A stretch of 64,000 bases of DNA from Pseudomonas sp. B21-048 (GCF_024748615.1 NZ_CP087168.1:2232001-2296000); one strand, 5' to 3'. Shown: positions 16,590 to 25,603, numbered from the stretch's first letter. Notes: a model not told the origin generated them from the letters alone. Program-made: numbers and translations.

Positions 16590-17312
16590 CTATTTGAGCC
16601 GCGAGCCGTCGAACCATTCCAACGCTGTGCGCCAGAAACAGATCCCCAGGAAGTACGCCGACATCAGCAGCCACAAGGCCATCACCAGCGGGTTGATGAC
16701 CGGGTGGTTGACCACCAGCGACAAGCTGCACAGCAGCCAGATGGCCGTCACGGCAATGTTGATCGGCATGAACCGGTGCACGCGGAACGGGTGCAGAAAC
16801 TTCATTCGGGTCACGGTCAGTAGCGCTAGGCCAATGACGGTGAGCAAGGTGATCCACGGTGAGGGATCGATGATGTACAGGCACAACGCAACTACGTTCC
16901 ACGCGGCGGGGAAGCCCTGGAAGTAGTTGTCTTTGCTCTTCATGTTGACGTTGCAGAAGCAAAACAGCGACGACACCAGAATCAGCGACACGGTCAGCAG
17001 CAGGGTGTAGTCCGGCAACGGGATGTAGCGATAGATGAATAGCGCTGGAATGAACACATAGGTCAGGTAGTCGATCACCAGGTCGAGGATCGATCCGTCG
17101 AAACTCGGCAGCACCGATTGCACATTCACCTTGCGCGCCAGCGCGCCGTCCAGACCGTCGACGATCAGCGCCACGCCCAGCCACAGCAGGCAATTGGTCG
17201 GCTGGTTCTCCAGCAAGGCGAGGGTCGCGAGGAAGGCTGTGACCACGCCAGTGGCGGTAAAACCATGGGCGCCCCATGCTTTGAGCCTGGCGATGTGTAC
17301 GGTGGATATCAC
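16590..17312 (-). CDS. pcs: Phosphatidylcholine synthase
   Basis: A membrane enzyme that condenses CDP-diacylglycerol with choline to phosphatidylcholine and CMP. The CDP-alcohol phosphotransferase motif is present with all acidic residues (DGLDGALAR, then G and D-x3-D in FDGSILDLVIDYLTY). About eight hydrophobic segments follow (for example TLLLTVSLILVSSLFCFC and LLMSAYFLGICFW). Start chosen at GTG 17312 with GGAG ten bases upstream, giving 240 residues, the usual family length; a further open 38 codons upstream (to 17426) lack similarity. The DUF488 gene follows closely. Confidence 0.87.
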   Translation of the reverse strand: MISTVHIARLKAWGAHGFTATGVVTAFLATLALLENQPTNCLLWLGVALIVDGLDGALARKVNVQSVLPSFDGSILDLVIDYLTYVFIPALFIYRYIPLPDYTLLLTVSLILVSSLFCFCNVNMKSKDNYFQGFPAAWNVVALCLYIIDPSPWITLLTVIGLALLTVTRMKFLHPFRVHRFMPINIAVTAIWLLCSLSLVVNHPVINPLVMALWLLMSAYFLGICFWRTALEWFDGSRLK

Positions 17313-17448
17313 GGGAGCATTCTCCAGAAAGTGAAGCAAGCCAGTTATCACCCACTTGTTGAGGGCATCGGCAAACGGGGTCGGGTTGCAGGTATCGACC
17401 GGATTTTCGGGAATAAGGTTCACCACCCTTGAATCTTAGCCGCCGCGC

Positions 17449-17475
17449 AAAAAAATACCCCGGAAATATCCGGGG
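17449..17475 (-). terminator. Rho-independent terminator of the glyoxalase-family gene
   Basis: Reading leftwards, CCCCGGA-TATT-TCCGGGG is followed by TATTTTTTT. It lies 35 bases past the stop of the VOC gene and ahead of the Pcs gene, so it separates the two units. Confidence 0.88.
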
Positions 17476-17509
17476 CATGTATTGAGCGTTGACCGATGTC
17501 GAGACTGCG

Positions 17510-17881
17510 TCAGCTCAGCGAGGGGTGGAACACGCGCAGCCGATGGTTATCCGGGTCAAGCACGACGAAAGTGCGACCGAAGTCCAGCTCTGTCGGTGCT
17601 TGCGCCATGGTCAACCCAAGCGCGCTCCAATCGGCAAACAGTGCATCGACCTGCTCGGCGGACTCCACCGGGAACGCCAACTCGGTCCCGCCGCCCGTCA
17701 TTTGCGCGGCTGGCTCGGCGGTATGCCGTGACCAGAGCCCCAGTTTGTAGCCGCCCTCCAGAACAAACAGCGCAAAGGTCGGCGACTCTTCCACGGGCTT
17801 GCGCTCCAGCAGAAACTCATAGAACCGCGCGCTGACGGCAGGGTTTTCCACGAAAAGCAAAATATAACGGGGAGTGATCAT
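17510..17881 (-). CDS. VOC-superfamily (glyoxalase/bleomycin-resistance-like) protein
   Basis: 123 residues with the paired beta-alpha-beta-beta-beta modules of the vicinal-oxygen-chelate fold: MITPRYILLFVENPAVSARFYEFLL at the start, TFALFVLEGGYKLGLWSR, then GTELAFPVESAEQVDALFADW and FGRTFVVLDPDNHRLRVFHP. Metal-ligand positions are incomplete, so it may be a non-catalytic binder rather than a lyase. It is a single-gene unit with its own terminator. Confidence 0.82.
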   Translation of the reverse strand: MITPRYILLFVENPAVSARFYEFLLERKPVEESPTFALFVLEGGYKLGLWSRHTAEPAAQMTGGGTELAFPVESAEQVDALFADWSALGLTMAQAPTELDFGRTFVVLDPDNHRLRVFHPSLS

Positions 17882-18054
17882 AGGGCTGCTCCATTCAAGG
17901 TGAGCGCAGCATAAAAGCAGGCGCTGTCAGTTTCTGTCAGGAGTGTGAAGGCGAAGGGCAGTAGACATGCCGTCAGCCAGACGGCGTTGGCGGAATGTCG
18001 GGCGAGGACTATCGTTGCCTGACTGAGTTTCTGCCCATTGATGAGGACGTCGTC

Positions 18055-18765
18055 ATGAATACCAGCGATTTGCTTGAGCAATTACTGCGGGCCGGCCAAG
18101 GCTCGCAGCCGCAACAGAGTGGCGGTGCGGCGTCAGCTCAAGGTGGTTTGGGCGATCTTGGCGGGTTGCTGGGTGGTTTGTTAGGGCGCGGGGCGGGCGG
18201 CGGAGGCCTGGGTGGTTTGCTCGGTGGTCTGCTGGGCGGCGGTTCACCCACGGGCCATTCGACCCAGACACGTTCGGGCGGCACTAATTATGCGGCGTTG
18301 GCCTCTTTGGGGATGATGGCATTCCAGGCGTATCAGGCCTGGCAACGCAGCCAGGCTTCGGCACCACAACAGGCGCCGCGCACCGTTGACCTGTTATCCG
18401 GCCCGGAAGTCGAAGACCACAGCCACGCCATCCTTCGTGCCTTGATCGCTGCCGCCAAGGCCGATGGCCGCATCGACGATACCGAGAAGCAAATGATCAG
18501 CACCGAAATCGGCCGCCACACCGACGATCCGCAACTGCAGCAATGGCTCGATGACGAAGTCGCCCGGCCGCTGGATGCCGCCGATGTGGCGCAATCCGCC
18601 CAGGACCCGGGCATGGCCGCCGAGATGTACCTGGCCAGCGTGATGTTGGTGGACGATCAGCAGGACGCCGAGCGCAACTATCTGGATGAATTGGCCGCCG
18701 CGCTGAAAATCGATCCCGAGTTGCAAGTCCATCTGGAGCAGCAGGCCAAGGGCGGCGCTGCCTGA
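18055..18765 (+). CDS. TerB/DUF533-family protein
   Basis: 236 residues. After a short helix (NTSDLLEQLLRAGQ) comes a glycine-leucine-rich low-complexity region at residues ~28-65 (repeats of GGLLGGLLG), then a hydrophobic segment. The C-terminal half is a TerB-like helical domain: DHSHAILRALIAAAKADGRIDDTEKQMI carries the characteristic 'AAKADG.ID..E' loop, and AERNYLDELAAALKID closes it. DUF533 proteins are inner-membrane-associated and of unknown role. GAGGA sets the start at 18055. Monocistronic. Confidence 0.85.
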   Translation: MNTSDLLEQLLRAGQGSQPQQSGGAASAQGGLGDLGGLLGGLLGRGAGGGGLGGLLGGLLGGGSPTGHSTQTRSGGTNYAALASLGMMAFQAYQAWQRSQASAPQQAPRTVDLLSGPEVEDHSHAILRALIAAAKADGRIDDTEKQMISTEIGRHTDDPQLQQWLDDEVARPLDAADVAQSAQDPGMAAEMYLASVMLVDDQQDAERNYLDELAAALKIDPELQVHLEQQAKGGAA

Positions 18766-18773
18766 GCGTTCCC

Positions 18774-18862
18774 CTGCGATCTTTTGATTTTCAGCGGTTT
18801 CGAACATGGCAAAGATCAAAAGATCGTCCGAACGCGGCCCGAGCCTGCGGCAGAGCTCCTAC
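18774..18862. repeat. REPIN-type inverted repeat
   Basis: Inner arms CGATCTTTTGAT (18777-18788) and ATCAAAAGATCG (18815-18826) are perfect complements; the right outer arm CTGCGGCAGAGCTCCTAC is a REP stem whose left counterpart is mostly missing. It follows the DUF533 gene. Confidence 0.7.
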
Positions 18863-19116
18863 GTGTGTTCTGGTAATTTCGTCAGCAGAAACGTAACGAC
18901 GAAGCCGTCAGATATATCCAGTATCCGAGGCAGGTCTTCAGGCACCTTGAGCTGATTCAACGCCGCAAAAAACTGACCGCCACGCGGATCAGAAACCACG
19001 CCAATGACGCCGCGAGCAAGTGCCGTAACACCGATCCGTCTGTCCGGGTAATTTCAACGGCGATGGAATTTTCTTCCAGGCCTGTCGCTCTGCTGATGTA
19101 GAAACCTGCCCACTCA
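18859..19116 (-). pseudogene. Possible decayed gene fragment upstream of ligD
   Basis: Leftward, one frame reads EWAGFYISRATGLEENSIAVEITRTD and, after an apparent one-base shift near 19035, another reads ARGVIGVVSDPRGGQFFAAL through LDISDGFVVTFLLTK to a TAG at 18861-18859. Both pieces have protein-like composition but no start or recognised family. It is most simply the remains of a gene ending in the REP element. Low confidence. Confidence 0.3.
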
Positions 19117-19139
19117 GCGTTCGGCAACGAGCATCAGCC

Positions 19140-21764
19140 ATGAACAAGAATCTGGACGATTACAACCGCATGCGCGATTTCTCGGCGACCTCGGAACCGG
19201 CCGCCGCCAAACGCTCGGGCAAAAAAACGGTGAAGGATCATGCGTTGCAATTCTGTATTCAGAAGCATGACGCCTCCCACCTGCACTATGACTTTCGCCT
19301 GGAACTCGACGGTGCGCTGAAAAGTTGGGCCGTGCCCAAAGGGCCGTCGCTGGATCCCAAGGTCAAGCGCCTGGCCATCCACGTCGAAGACCATCCGCTG
19401 GATTACGCCACGTTCGAGGGCACCATTCCCGAAGGGCATTATGGCGCCGGCGATGTGATCGTCTGGGACCGTGGCGTGTGGATTCCCCAAGACGATCCGG
19501 CCAAGGCGTACACCCAGGGCCGGCTGAAATTCGAGCTGAAAGGAGAAAAGCTCGGCGGCCTGTGGAATCTCGTGCGCACACACATGCCGGGCAAGCAGGA
19601 GCAGTGGTTTCTGATCAAGCATCAGGACAGCGCCGCCAGACCCGACAGCGAATACGACGTGGTCGCCGCAGAGCCGGACAGCGTGCTCAGCGACCGCACC
19701 ATCGTGGAAAAAAAGCACGGTGCTGAAAAGCCTAAACCGATCAAAAAAGCCCCGGCCAAGGCGCGCAAGGAAAAGTCGACACAACTGACGGGCGCGCGCA
19801 AAGCCAGGTTGCCGGAGTTGCTCAAACCTGAACTGGCAACGCTGGTGGAATCCGCGCCGAGCGGCGAGTGGAGCTATGAGATCAAGTTCGACGGCTACCG
19901 TGTCATGGCGCGCATCGACCACGACGAAGTCAAACTCTTCACCCGCAATGGTCACGACTGGACTCATAAATTGCCCGGGCAAGCGGAGGCACTGGCAGCA
20001 CTGGGCCTGGAATCGGCTTGGCTGGACGGCGAAATGGTGGTGGCCAACGAGCAAGGCGTTCCGGATTTTCAGGCGCTGCAAAACGCGTTCGATTCCGGCC
20101 GTAGCGGTAGCATCGTTTACTACCTGTTCGATTTGCCCTACCTCAATGGCGTGGACTTGCGCGAAGTGCCTGTCGAGGAGCGCAGAGCGGCGTTGGCGAC
20201 GGTGCTCAAACCCAACGAAAATCCGCTGTTGCGATTCTCCGATGCCTTTGGCGAATCCCCGGAGGCCTTGCTCAATAGCGCCTGCGAAATGCAGATGGAA
20301 GGGCTGATCGGTAAACGCTTGGGTTCGCCTTATGTGTCCCGGCGTACCAGTGACTGGATCAAACTCAAGTGCAAGCATCGGCAGGAATTCGTCGTGGTCG
20401 GCTTCACCGACCCCAAAGGCGCGCGCAGCGCTTTTGGCGCGTTGTTGCTGGGGTTGCACGACCGCGACAGCGGTGAGTTGCGCTATGCCGGCAAGGTTGG
20501 CACCGGGTTCAACGAGGCGACCCTCAAGCGTATTTACGAGCAACTGAAACCGCTGCAGACGAAAAAGCCGGCGGTGATCAATCCGCCGAGCGGTTTTGAA
20601 GCCAAGGGTGTGCATTGGCTCAAACCTACGCTGCTGGCGGAAGTGGCCTTTGCCGAAATGACCAAGGACGGCTCCGTGCGCCACGCCGTGTTCCATGGTT
20701 TGCGTGATGACAAGCCGGCCAAAGAAATCACCGAGGAGCTGCCGAAAACCGTGAACACTTCAGCCTCGAAAACAGCCTCACCCAAGTCTGCGGCGAAGAA
20801 CAAATCTGTCGCCGAGAAACCTGACGCCATCGAGCCAAAAACTGCCCGGTCGACTGTCGCCCCATCGCAAATCGGCCTGGCCAGCGGCAAGGTACGCATC
20901 ACGCACCCGGACCGGGTGATCGACGCCAGCAGCGGCATCACCAAGCTGCAACTGGCGGAGTACTACGCCAGCGTTGCGGAATGGATACTGCCGCAACTCA
21001 AGGACCGGCCGGTGGCGCTGGTGCGCGCGCCGGACGGGATCGCCGGCGAACTGTTCTTTCAAAAGAACGCCGAACGCCTGGCCATTCCGGGGATTATTAC
21101 TTTGGACAAGGCACTGACGGGCCAACCGGTGATGATCATCAACAACGCCAAAGCCCTGATCGGCGCGGTGCAGATGAGCACGGTGGAACTGCACACCTGG
21201 AATGCCACGTCAGTCGATCTGGATAAACCTGATCGCTTCGTTCTCGATCTCGATCCGGACCCGGCGCTGCCCTGGAAAAGTATGATCGAAGCGACCCAGT
21301 TAACCCTTACGGTGCTGGATGAACTGGGGCTCAAGGCGTTTCTCAAAACCAGCGGCGGCAAGGGGATTCACCTGGTGGTACCGCTGACCCGCAAACACGG
21401 CTGGGACGAGGTCAAGGACTTCAGCCACGCGATCGTCAGCCACATGGCCAAATTACTGCCGGATCGTTTTTCTGCGGTGTCCGGACCGAAAAACCGCGTT
21501 GGGCGTATCTTCATCGACTACCTGCGCAACGGCCTGGGCGCTACCACTATTTGCGCCTATGCCGTGCGCACCCGCGAAGGGCTTCCAGTATCGGTGCCGA
21601 TCTTTCGGGAGGAGGTCGCCGAGCTCAAGGGCGGTAATCAATGGAATGTCCACAACGTGCATGAGCGCCTGGCCGAAATCGGTGACGAACCCTGGGCCGA
21701 CCTGAAGAAAACCCGACAGACGATTACCGCCGAAATGCGCCGGCGGGTGGGGATGAAAAAATAG
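19140..21764 (+). CDS. ligD: LigD, multifunctional ATP-dependent DNA ligase of non-homologous end joining
   Basis: 874 residues with the Pseudomonas domain order. Phosphoesterase domain at ~30-180 (HDASHLHYDFRLELDG with the metal-binding His/Asp set, and GTIPEGHYGAGDVIVWD). ATP-dependent ligase at ~215-520, with the adenylated lysine in YEIKFDGYRVMAR near residue 248 and IKLKCKHRQEFVVVG as motif V. Primase-polymerase at ~580-870 with the metal-binding DLDPDP near residue 702. A low-complexity Lys/Ala/Ser linker joins the last two domains. It repairs double-strand breaks with Ku, but no Ku gene is in the window. The start directly follows the stretch described as a decayed fragment. Confidence 0.94.
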   Translation: MNKNLDDYNRMRDFSATSEPAAAKRSGKKTVKDHALQFCIQKHDASHLHYDFRLELDGALKSWAVPKGPSLDPKVKRLAIHVEDHPLDYATFEGTIPEGHYGAGDVIVWDRGVWIPQDDPAKAYTQGRLKFELKGEKLGGLWNLVRTHMPGKQEQWFLIKHQDSAARPDSEYDVVAAEPDSVLSDRTIVEKKHGAEKPKPIKKAPAKARKEKSTQLTGARKARLPELLKPELATLVESAPSGEWSYEIKFDGYRVMARIDHDEVKLFTRNGHDWTHKLPGQAEALAALGLESAWLDGEMVVANEQGVPDFQALQNAFDSGRSGSIVYYLFDLPYLNGVDLREVPVEERRAALATVLKPNENPLLRFSDAFGESPEALLNSACEMQMEGLIGKRLGSPYVSRRTSDWIKLKCKHRQEFVVVGFTDPKGARSAFGALLLGLHDRDSGELRYAGKVGTGFNEATLKRIYEQLKPLQTKKPAVINPPSGFEAKGVHWLKPTLLAEVAFAEMTKDGSVRHAVFHGLRDDKPAKEITEELPKTVNTSASKTASPKSAAKNKSVAEKPDAIEPKTARSTVAPSQIGLASGKVRITHPDRVIDASSGITKLQLAEYYASVAEWILPQLKDRPVALVRAPDGIAGELFFQKNAERLAIPGIITLDKALTGQPVMIINNAKALIGAVQMSTVELHTWNATSVDLDKPDRFVLDLDPDPALPWKSMIEATQLTLTVLDELGLKAFLKTSGGKGIHLVVPLTRKHGWDEVKDFSHAIVSHMAKLLPDRFSAVSGPKNRVGRIFIDYLRNGLGATTICAYAVRTREGLPVSVPIFREEVAELKGGNQWNVHNVHERLAEIGDEPWADLKKTRQTITAEMRRRVGMKK

Positions 21765-21869
21765 CCAGCGCCCCAGCATGTTGACGTCGGCGGGCGGGGC
21801 GCCTGAGTACGATCGCTGATCCTCTTTCAGGCATTTGAAATGAACGTATCGGGATAACAGCGCAAACTG

Positions 21870-22271
21870 TCAGGCATCACGCAACAAGTCGTTGGCATTG
21901 AGCAGCTCGTAGGCAATCTCCGGGCGCTTCTCCAACCCGCGGCGAATCGCCGCCGGAATCGACTGTCGGGTTTTGCGACACAGGCCCGGCAGTTCGCCGA
22001 GGGTGATATTGATGCCGCGCATGGTGCGCACTTCATTGAAGCCCGGAGCGATCTCGACACGCAAACCCAATTGCTCGTACATCCGGCGTTGCAGACGCTC
22101 CAGATCGCCGAGGCTCTGAAGATTTTCCAGGCGCTCGATCAAGCGCTTCTCCTCCGACCGGGTCAGGCTCAGGATGCGCAGATCCGCGCCGGGGGTTTCC
22201 AGCAACGGCTCACGCTCGCAGATGCAGGCTCCGGGCGGGCAGGGTTGGCGGATCGGAAGAGAGGTCGTCAT
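21870..22271 (-). CDS. Conserved-looking hypothetical protein with N-terminal cysteines
   Basis: 133 residues, no family recognised. The N-terminus holds a cysteine-proline cluster (QPCPPGACICERE) that might bind metal. A charged helical segment follows (LTRSEEKRLIERLENLQSLGDLERLQRRMYEQLG), then GFNEVRTMRGINITLGELPGLCRKTRQSIPAAIRRGLEK. The codon pattern is that of its neighbours. A TTG three codons upstream (22280) is an alternative start; neither has a clear ribosome-binding site. Convergent with ligD. Confidence 0.6.
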   Translation of the reverse strand: MTTSLPIRQPCPPGACICEREPLLETPGADLRILSLTRSEEKRLIERLENLQSLGDLERLQRRMYEQLGLRVEIAPGFNEVRTMRGINITLGELPGLCRKTRQSIPAAIRRGLEKRPEIAYELLNANDLLRDA

Positions 22272-22371
22272 GGGGTTCAATCATAGAGCGCTATGATCGG
22301 GTTTGCCCATGGGGTTGTTGTGCCGTTGAGCGCGACGTCTACAGCCCGGGCTTGCTGGCCTCGGCTTTGTG

Positions 22372-22767
22372 TTATCGCGGATCTTGTATTTCGTACCAGG
22401 ACGCTTTCGAGGATACACAGGCATGTTTCTGCTTTTTAGCCAGTAATGGCGTATCCAGCGTACCTATCGCGATCGAAATCCAGTCTGGGAACGATCCTTT
22501 GGAATCAGACCAGAACAGCGAGGAGCCACAGTTGGAACAGAACTGTCGTGTTACGCCTTCGGACGACTGATAACCCTTGAGCGTCTCTGCGCTCGTCATG
22601 ATCGAAACCGCTGACCTGGGAGCGCTGGCATACGTCGCGAAGGCCGCTCCATGCCCCTTTCGGCATTGGCTGCAATGGCAATGGGTGACGGCTTTCAGCT
22701 CAGTTGATACCTGATACTTCACCGCCCCGCAGAGGCAGCTACCTTGGTGAAACCCATCCATGTTCAT
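22372..22767 (-). CDS. GFA-family (Mss4-like) zinc-binding protein
   Basis: 131 residues. Zinc-ligand cysteines occur in the family arrangement: GSCLCGAVKY near the start, THCHCSQCRKGHGAAFATYA, and the late FCSNCGSSLFW. This is the glutathione-dependent formaldehyde-activating enzyme (Gfa)/CENP-V domain. Most members have no proven activity, so formaldehyde chemistry should not be assumed. GGGGAA lies just upstream of the ATG. Base composition is slightly more AT-rich than the genes to the left. Confidence 0.85.
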   Translation of the reverse strand: MNMDGFHQGSCLCGAVKYQVSTELKAVTHCHCSQCRKGHGAAFATYASAPRSAVSIMTSAETLKGYQSSEGVTRQFCSNCGSSLFWSDSKGSFPDWISIAIGTLDTPLLAKKQKHACVSSKASWYEIQDPR

Positions 22768-22841
22768 CGTTCCCCGGATTTGATCGCGCTACTTTAAATG
22801 GGAGGGTGGAGTTTGGGGAATGGCTGCTATCGACTGTGGAT

Positions 22842-23618
22842 TCAACCGGTTTCTGAAGCCATCCAGGTCAAAAAACTATGCAGCTGAGTCGTAAACTCTT
22901 TTGGCTTGGCGCACGGGTTCCTTGCCTGGGACAAGAAAAAAGAGATCTGCATGCTCATACACGGGTAATGCTGAATAAACAGCTCGACATGTTCTTCCAG
23001 TGTGTGCGGCCACATCGAGTCCCGTTCAGAGCGAAGTACTTGAGTTGACCGGATGAGTTTGCGCGAGGCTTCGCGTTGCAAGCGTAGCGATTGCGTCGAA
23101 GTCGCCGCCTGATCGATAAGATCGGCATACCGGGTCAGTACGGATTCGAAGTCACCATTTACGGCAATGGCGATATCACGCGACGGCTTGAACCGGTCGA
23201 AGCGATTGGTCAGATCATTTCCCCATATGCAACGACAGTGATGCTTGAGCCAATACCCCCAGCTCAATCGATTGTCAGTCGCCAATACTTCAGAACGACT
23301 ACCGATATCGAAATCGATCTTGATGACTTCGGCATGCCGACTTTCCAGCGTGCGTCTTTTCGACTCCAACATTTCCAGATCCTGCGGTGCAGGAGGGCTA
23401 TGCAGGACAAGGGTTAGATCCAGGTCGCAAACCCCCGGCACGGCGTTGCCTCTAGCGACGCTGCCATAAAGATAAATCCCGTCCAGCAGAAGTTCCGACC
23501 GAGTAAGCGTCATGCAAACATCCGCCAGCAAATCCTGAAACTGTGGCTGCACCTCGACATTGGGCACGGTGAGGATATATCCGTCTGCATCAATGCCACT
23601 AGGATGGAATCGTTCCAT
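22842..23618 (-). CDS. Nucleotidyltransferase-domain protein (polymerase-beta/MNT fold)
   Basis: 258 residues from the preferred ATG. The nucleotidyltransferase signature GSVARGNAVPGVCDLDLTLVL (GS...DxD, near residue 60) is intact, and a third acidic residue lies in VIKIDFDIGSR. The C-terminal half is helical (EASRKLIRSTQVLRSERDSMW, EEHVELFIQHYP), like the helper domain of aminoglycoside adenylyltransferases. It could modify a small molecule or another protein. The frame stays open to 23774, and 23618 was preferred because the extra N-terminus has no structure; the start is uncertain. The neighbourhood is accessory. Confidence 0.72.
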   Translation of the reverse strand: MERFHPSGIDADGYILTVPNVEVQPQFQDLLADVCMTLTRSELLLDGIYLYGSVARGNAVPGVCDLDLTLVLHSPPAPQDLEMLESKRRTLESRHAEVIKIDFDIGSRSEVLATDNRLSWGYWLKHHCRCIWGNDLTNRFDRFKPSRDIAIAVNGDFESVLTRYADLIDQAATSTQSLRLQREASRKLIRSTQVLRSERDSMWPHTLEEHVELFIQHYPCMSMQISFFLSQARNPCAKPKEFTTQLHSFLTWMASETG

Positions 23619-23805
23619 GAAGCCGTCCGTGAGTTGTATTCGGAGAGGTACTTTAACAGAGCCAATAGTGTCCGAAGATTTGAGAATCAGTCTGATTTCT
23701 ACAACCTGGGCGAGCACTGCTATTTGGGGCCGGCTTGAGTCCCTGGTTTCGCAAGTTGGCGCAGCAGGACTCATGTTGCAGACGGATTAATCCCGTGGTT
23801 TCGCA

Positions 23806-23910
23806 CTAGCGACGATAGTAGCGGTGATCGTCCTCATAGCGGTGCCGCATGGCCCGATCCTGTTGGCGCTCCCAATCGCGATGGCGTTCGGCTTCTCGGC
23901 GGGCTTGCAC
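23806..23910 (-). pseudogene. 3' remnant of a basic, histidine/arginine-rich protein gene
   Basis: Thirty-four codons ending in TAG at 23808-23806 read QARREAERHRDWERQQDRAM and RHRYEDDHRYYRR. This looks like the basic C-terminal tail of a small periplasmic protein (RcnB-like composition). Upstream of 23910 the frame loses all resemblance, so the gene appears cut exactly where the exporter/regulator cassette begins. Confidence 0.5.
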
Positions 23911-23969
23911 CTACCGAGCAGGTGCCAATCACGCGGCACCCGAATTAACTACGAAGTTGCGGTCTTTTT

Positions 23970-25172
23970 TTACTGAGCAGAAATGCCGGTCGCGGCGTTA
24001 ACAGCGTGCATTTTCCTGTTGCGTAAATGCAGGACTTGCACGATAGCTGCGATAACGGATACCGCTCCTGCGCTGACGGCCAATGACCAGCCCGGCATTT
24101 GCAGGAGCAATATGAAGCCCCCCGCTGCGGCACCCAAGGCGCTACCCAGATAGAGCGCCGACTCATTCAGAGCCACTGCAAGATTTCCATCACCTTTATG
24201 ATCACGTGCAGCGATCAATTCATTGTTTTGAGGCACCTGCAGCGCCCAGCCCACGGCACCCCACAAGGCAATCGGGAGCATTGCAAGCCAGGGCGTTACT
24301 GCCGCCGCGGCCGGTAGCGCAAACAACGAAACGCTGAGGATTATCAAGATCAGAAATGTGAGCGTCGGCCCCTTTATGCGATCCACAAGAGGCCCTACCA
24401 GGAAACTGCCCGCCACGCCGCCCAGACCCCAGACCCAAAGATAGGGCGCTATATTGCCTACTCCGCCATAGGCCGGGTCCGTCATCAGCGGAACCATAAA
24501 GGTGTACATACCAAGACTGGCCACGGCCGCCAGCAGCGAAACCACCAGAATGGTCAGTACGTTCCTGTCCGCCAACAGGGCAAGTTTTCGGCCCATGGGC
24601 ATCGCCGGACCAGTAGGAATCGCGGGTAGCTTGAGGATCAGGCCTAACCAGGAAACCAGCCCGAGAAAAGCCACCAGCCACAGAGCCATCTGCCAGCCAA
24701 ACTGCTCGGCGAGTAGCAGGCTGACAGGCACCCCAAGAACCGTTCCGCTGGCCATGCCGCCCATGATGACCGCAATGGACTTGCCTCTCAGTTCGGGTGC
24801 CGAGACTGCAGCGGATGCAGCGATGCCTGTTGCGAGATAGACGCCCGCGCCAATACCTGCCAGGGCGCGACAAACCAGTAGCACGGCAAAGTTATCTACC
24901 AAAGCGCTTGCCGCATTGGCAAGAACGAACAGGGCCAGCGCGACCAGCAAGCCGAACCGCTGTCGTTGTGCTGGTAGCAGGGCGACGAAGACAGGCGAGC
25001 CAACCCCATAAGCCAGTGTAAAAGCGGTGACCAGTTGTGCAGCTACGGCTACCTGCACGTCAAAGGCAAGCTCGATCATAGGGATCAGCCCCGCGGTCAC
25101 GTAGGACGCCATCCCTAAGGCAAAGGCGCCAATAGCGATCAGGTAAACCGACCCCGGTATTGTTTTTGACAT
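23970..25172 (-). CDS. MFS exporter (DHA1 family, AraJ/YdhP-like)
   Basis: 400 residues with twelve predicted membrane segments. The region after helix 2 is the short loop ALLPAQRQRFGLLVAL, motif C-like glycines appear in GGMASGTVLGVPVSLLL, and the second half repeats the pattern (GVAGSFLVGPLVDRIKGPTLTF). Such proteins export sugars, arabinose analogues or drugs by proton antiport. It is downstream of the broken aminolevulinate-synthase fragment and opposite an MmyB-like regulator, so export of a product once made here is a plausible role. Substrate unknown. Confidence 0.87.
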   Translation of the reverse strand: MSKTIPGSVYLIAIGAFALGMASYVTAGLIPMIELAFDVQVAVAAQLVTAFTLAYGVGSPVFVALLPAQRQRFGLLVALALFVLANAASALVDNFAVLLVCRALAGIGAGVYLATGIAASAAVSAPELRGKSIAVIMGGMASGTVLGVPVSLLLAEQFGWQMALWLVAFLGLVSWLGLILKLPAIPTGPAMPMGRKLALLADRNVLTILVVSLLAAVASLGMYTFMVPLMTDPAYGGVGNIAPYLWVWGLGGVAGSFLVGPLVDRIKGPTLTFLILIILSVSLFALPAAAAVTPWLAMLPIALWGAVGWALQVPQNNELIAARDHKGDGNLAVALNESALYLGSALGAAAGGFILLLQMPGWSLAVSAGAVSVIAAIVQVLHLRNRKMHAVNAATGISAQ

Positions 25173-25234
25173 TAGTTAGTTACTCCTTGTGCGAAGCGCA
25201 GAGGGCATTAAAACTGGCACCCCCCCAGACTTCA

Positions 25235-25462
25235 TCAGATCACCAGATTTACGTCGTACTCAGTGAACCACGCGGTCGTCTTGGTGTTGGGACATGTCAA
25301 GGTAATCATTACTGCACCAAGCTCTACGACTTCGCTGTCATCGTTATCAGCGAGATGAGCCATGGGATAACGGGCACAAATGCTGTTTAGAGTTGTGAAG
25401 TGCCGATATTGCCCTGAGGTGTGCTGCGCTTCGAGCTTATCTTGCAAAAGTGCCTGATACAT
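25235..25462 (-). pseudogene. Frameshifted, truncated 5-aminolevulinate synthase-like gene
   Basis: The frame from ATG 25462 reads MYQALLQDKLEAQHTSGQYR, HFTTLNSICARYPMAHLA and DNDDSEVV, which is the N-terminus of an alpha-oxoamine synthase of the ALAS type. Here the frame continues as unrelated residues, but the next frame immediately gives WCSNDYLDMSQHQDDRVVH before a TGA at 25262-25260. WCSNDYLGM is the conserved ALAS sequence expected at exactly this point. So a single frameshift and a large 3' deletion have left about 65 codons of a ~400-codon gene. The DNA upstream of the MFS gene holds nothing more of it. Confidence 0.8.
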
Positions 25463-25603
25463 TTTTTCTACTCCTGGCAGCGAATCCCGCGATAATCCAT
25501 TACGGGTGTGAATGGCCTCTCTAAGGGGGCGAGCGGATTCTTAAACAACCTGATAGTCAGTACAATGGCTACTGTTTATGGTGTTACTAGGAGCAACTGG
25601 ATA

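Noticed and set aside
16579..17478. N-terminal extension of the DUF488 frame
   Set aside because: The open frame continues upstream but overlaps the Pcs gene in a different frame, and Pcs has the complete CDP-alcohol phosphotransferase motif.
19134..20696. Leftward 520-codon frame over ligD
   Set aside because: Antisense shadow of the ligase; the plus strand has complete ligase motifs.
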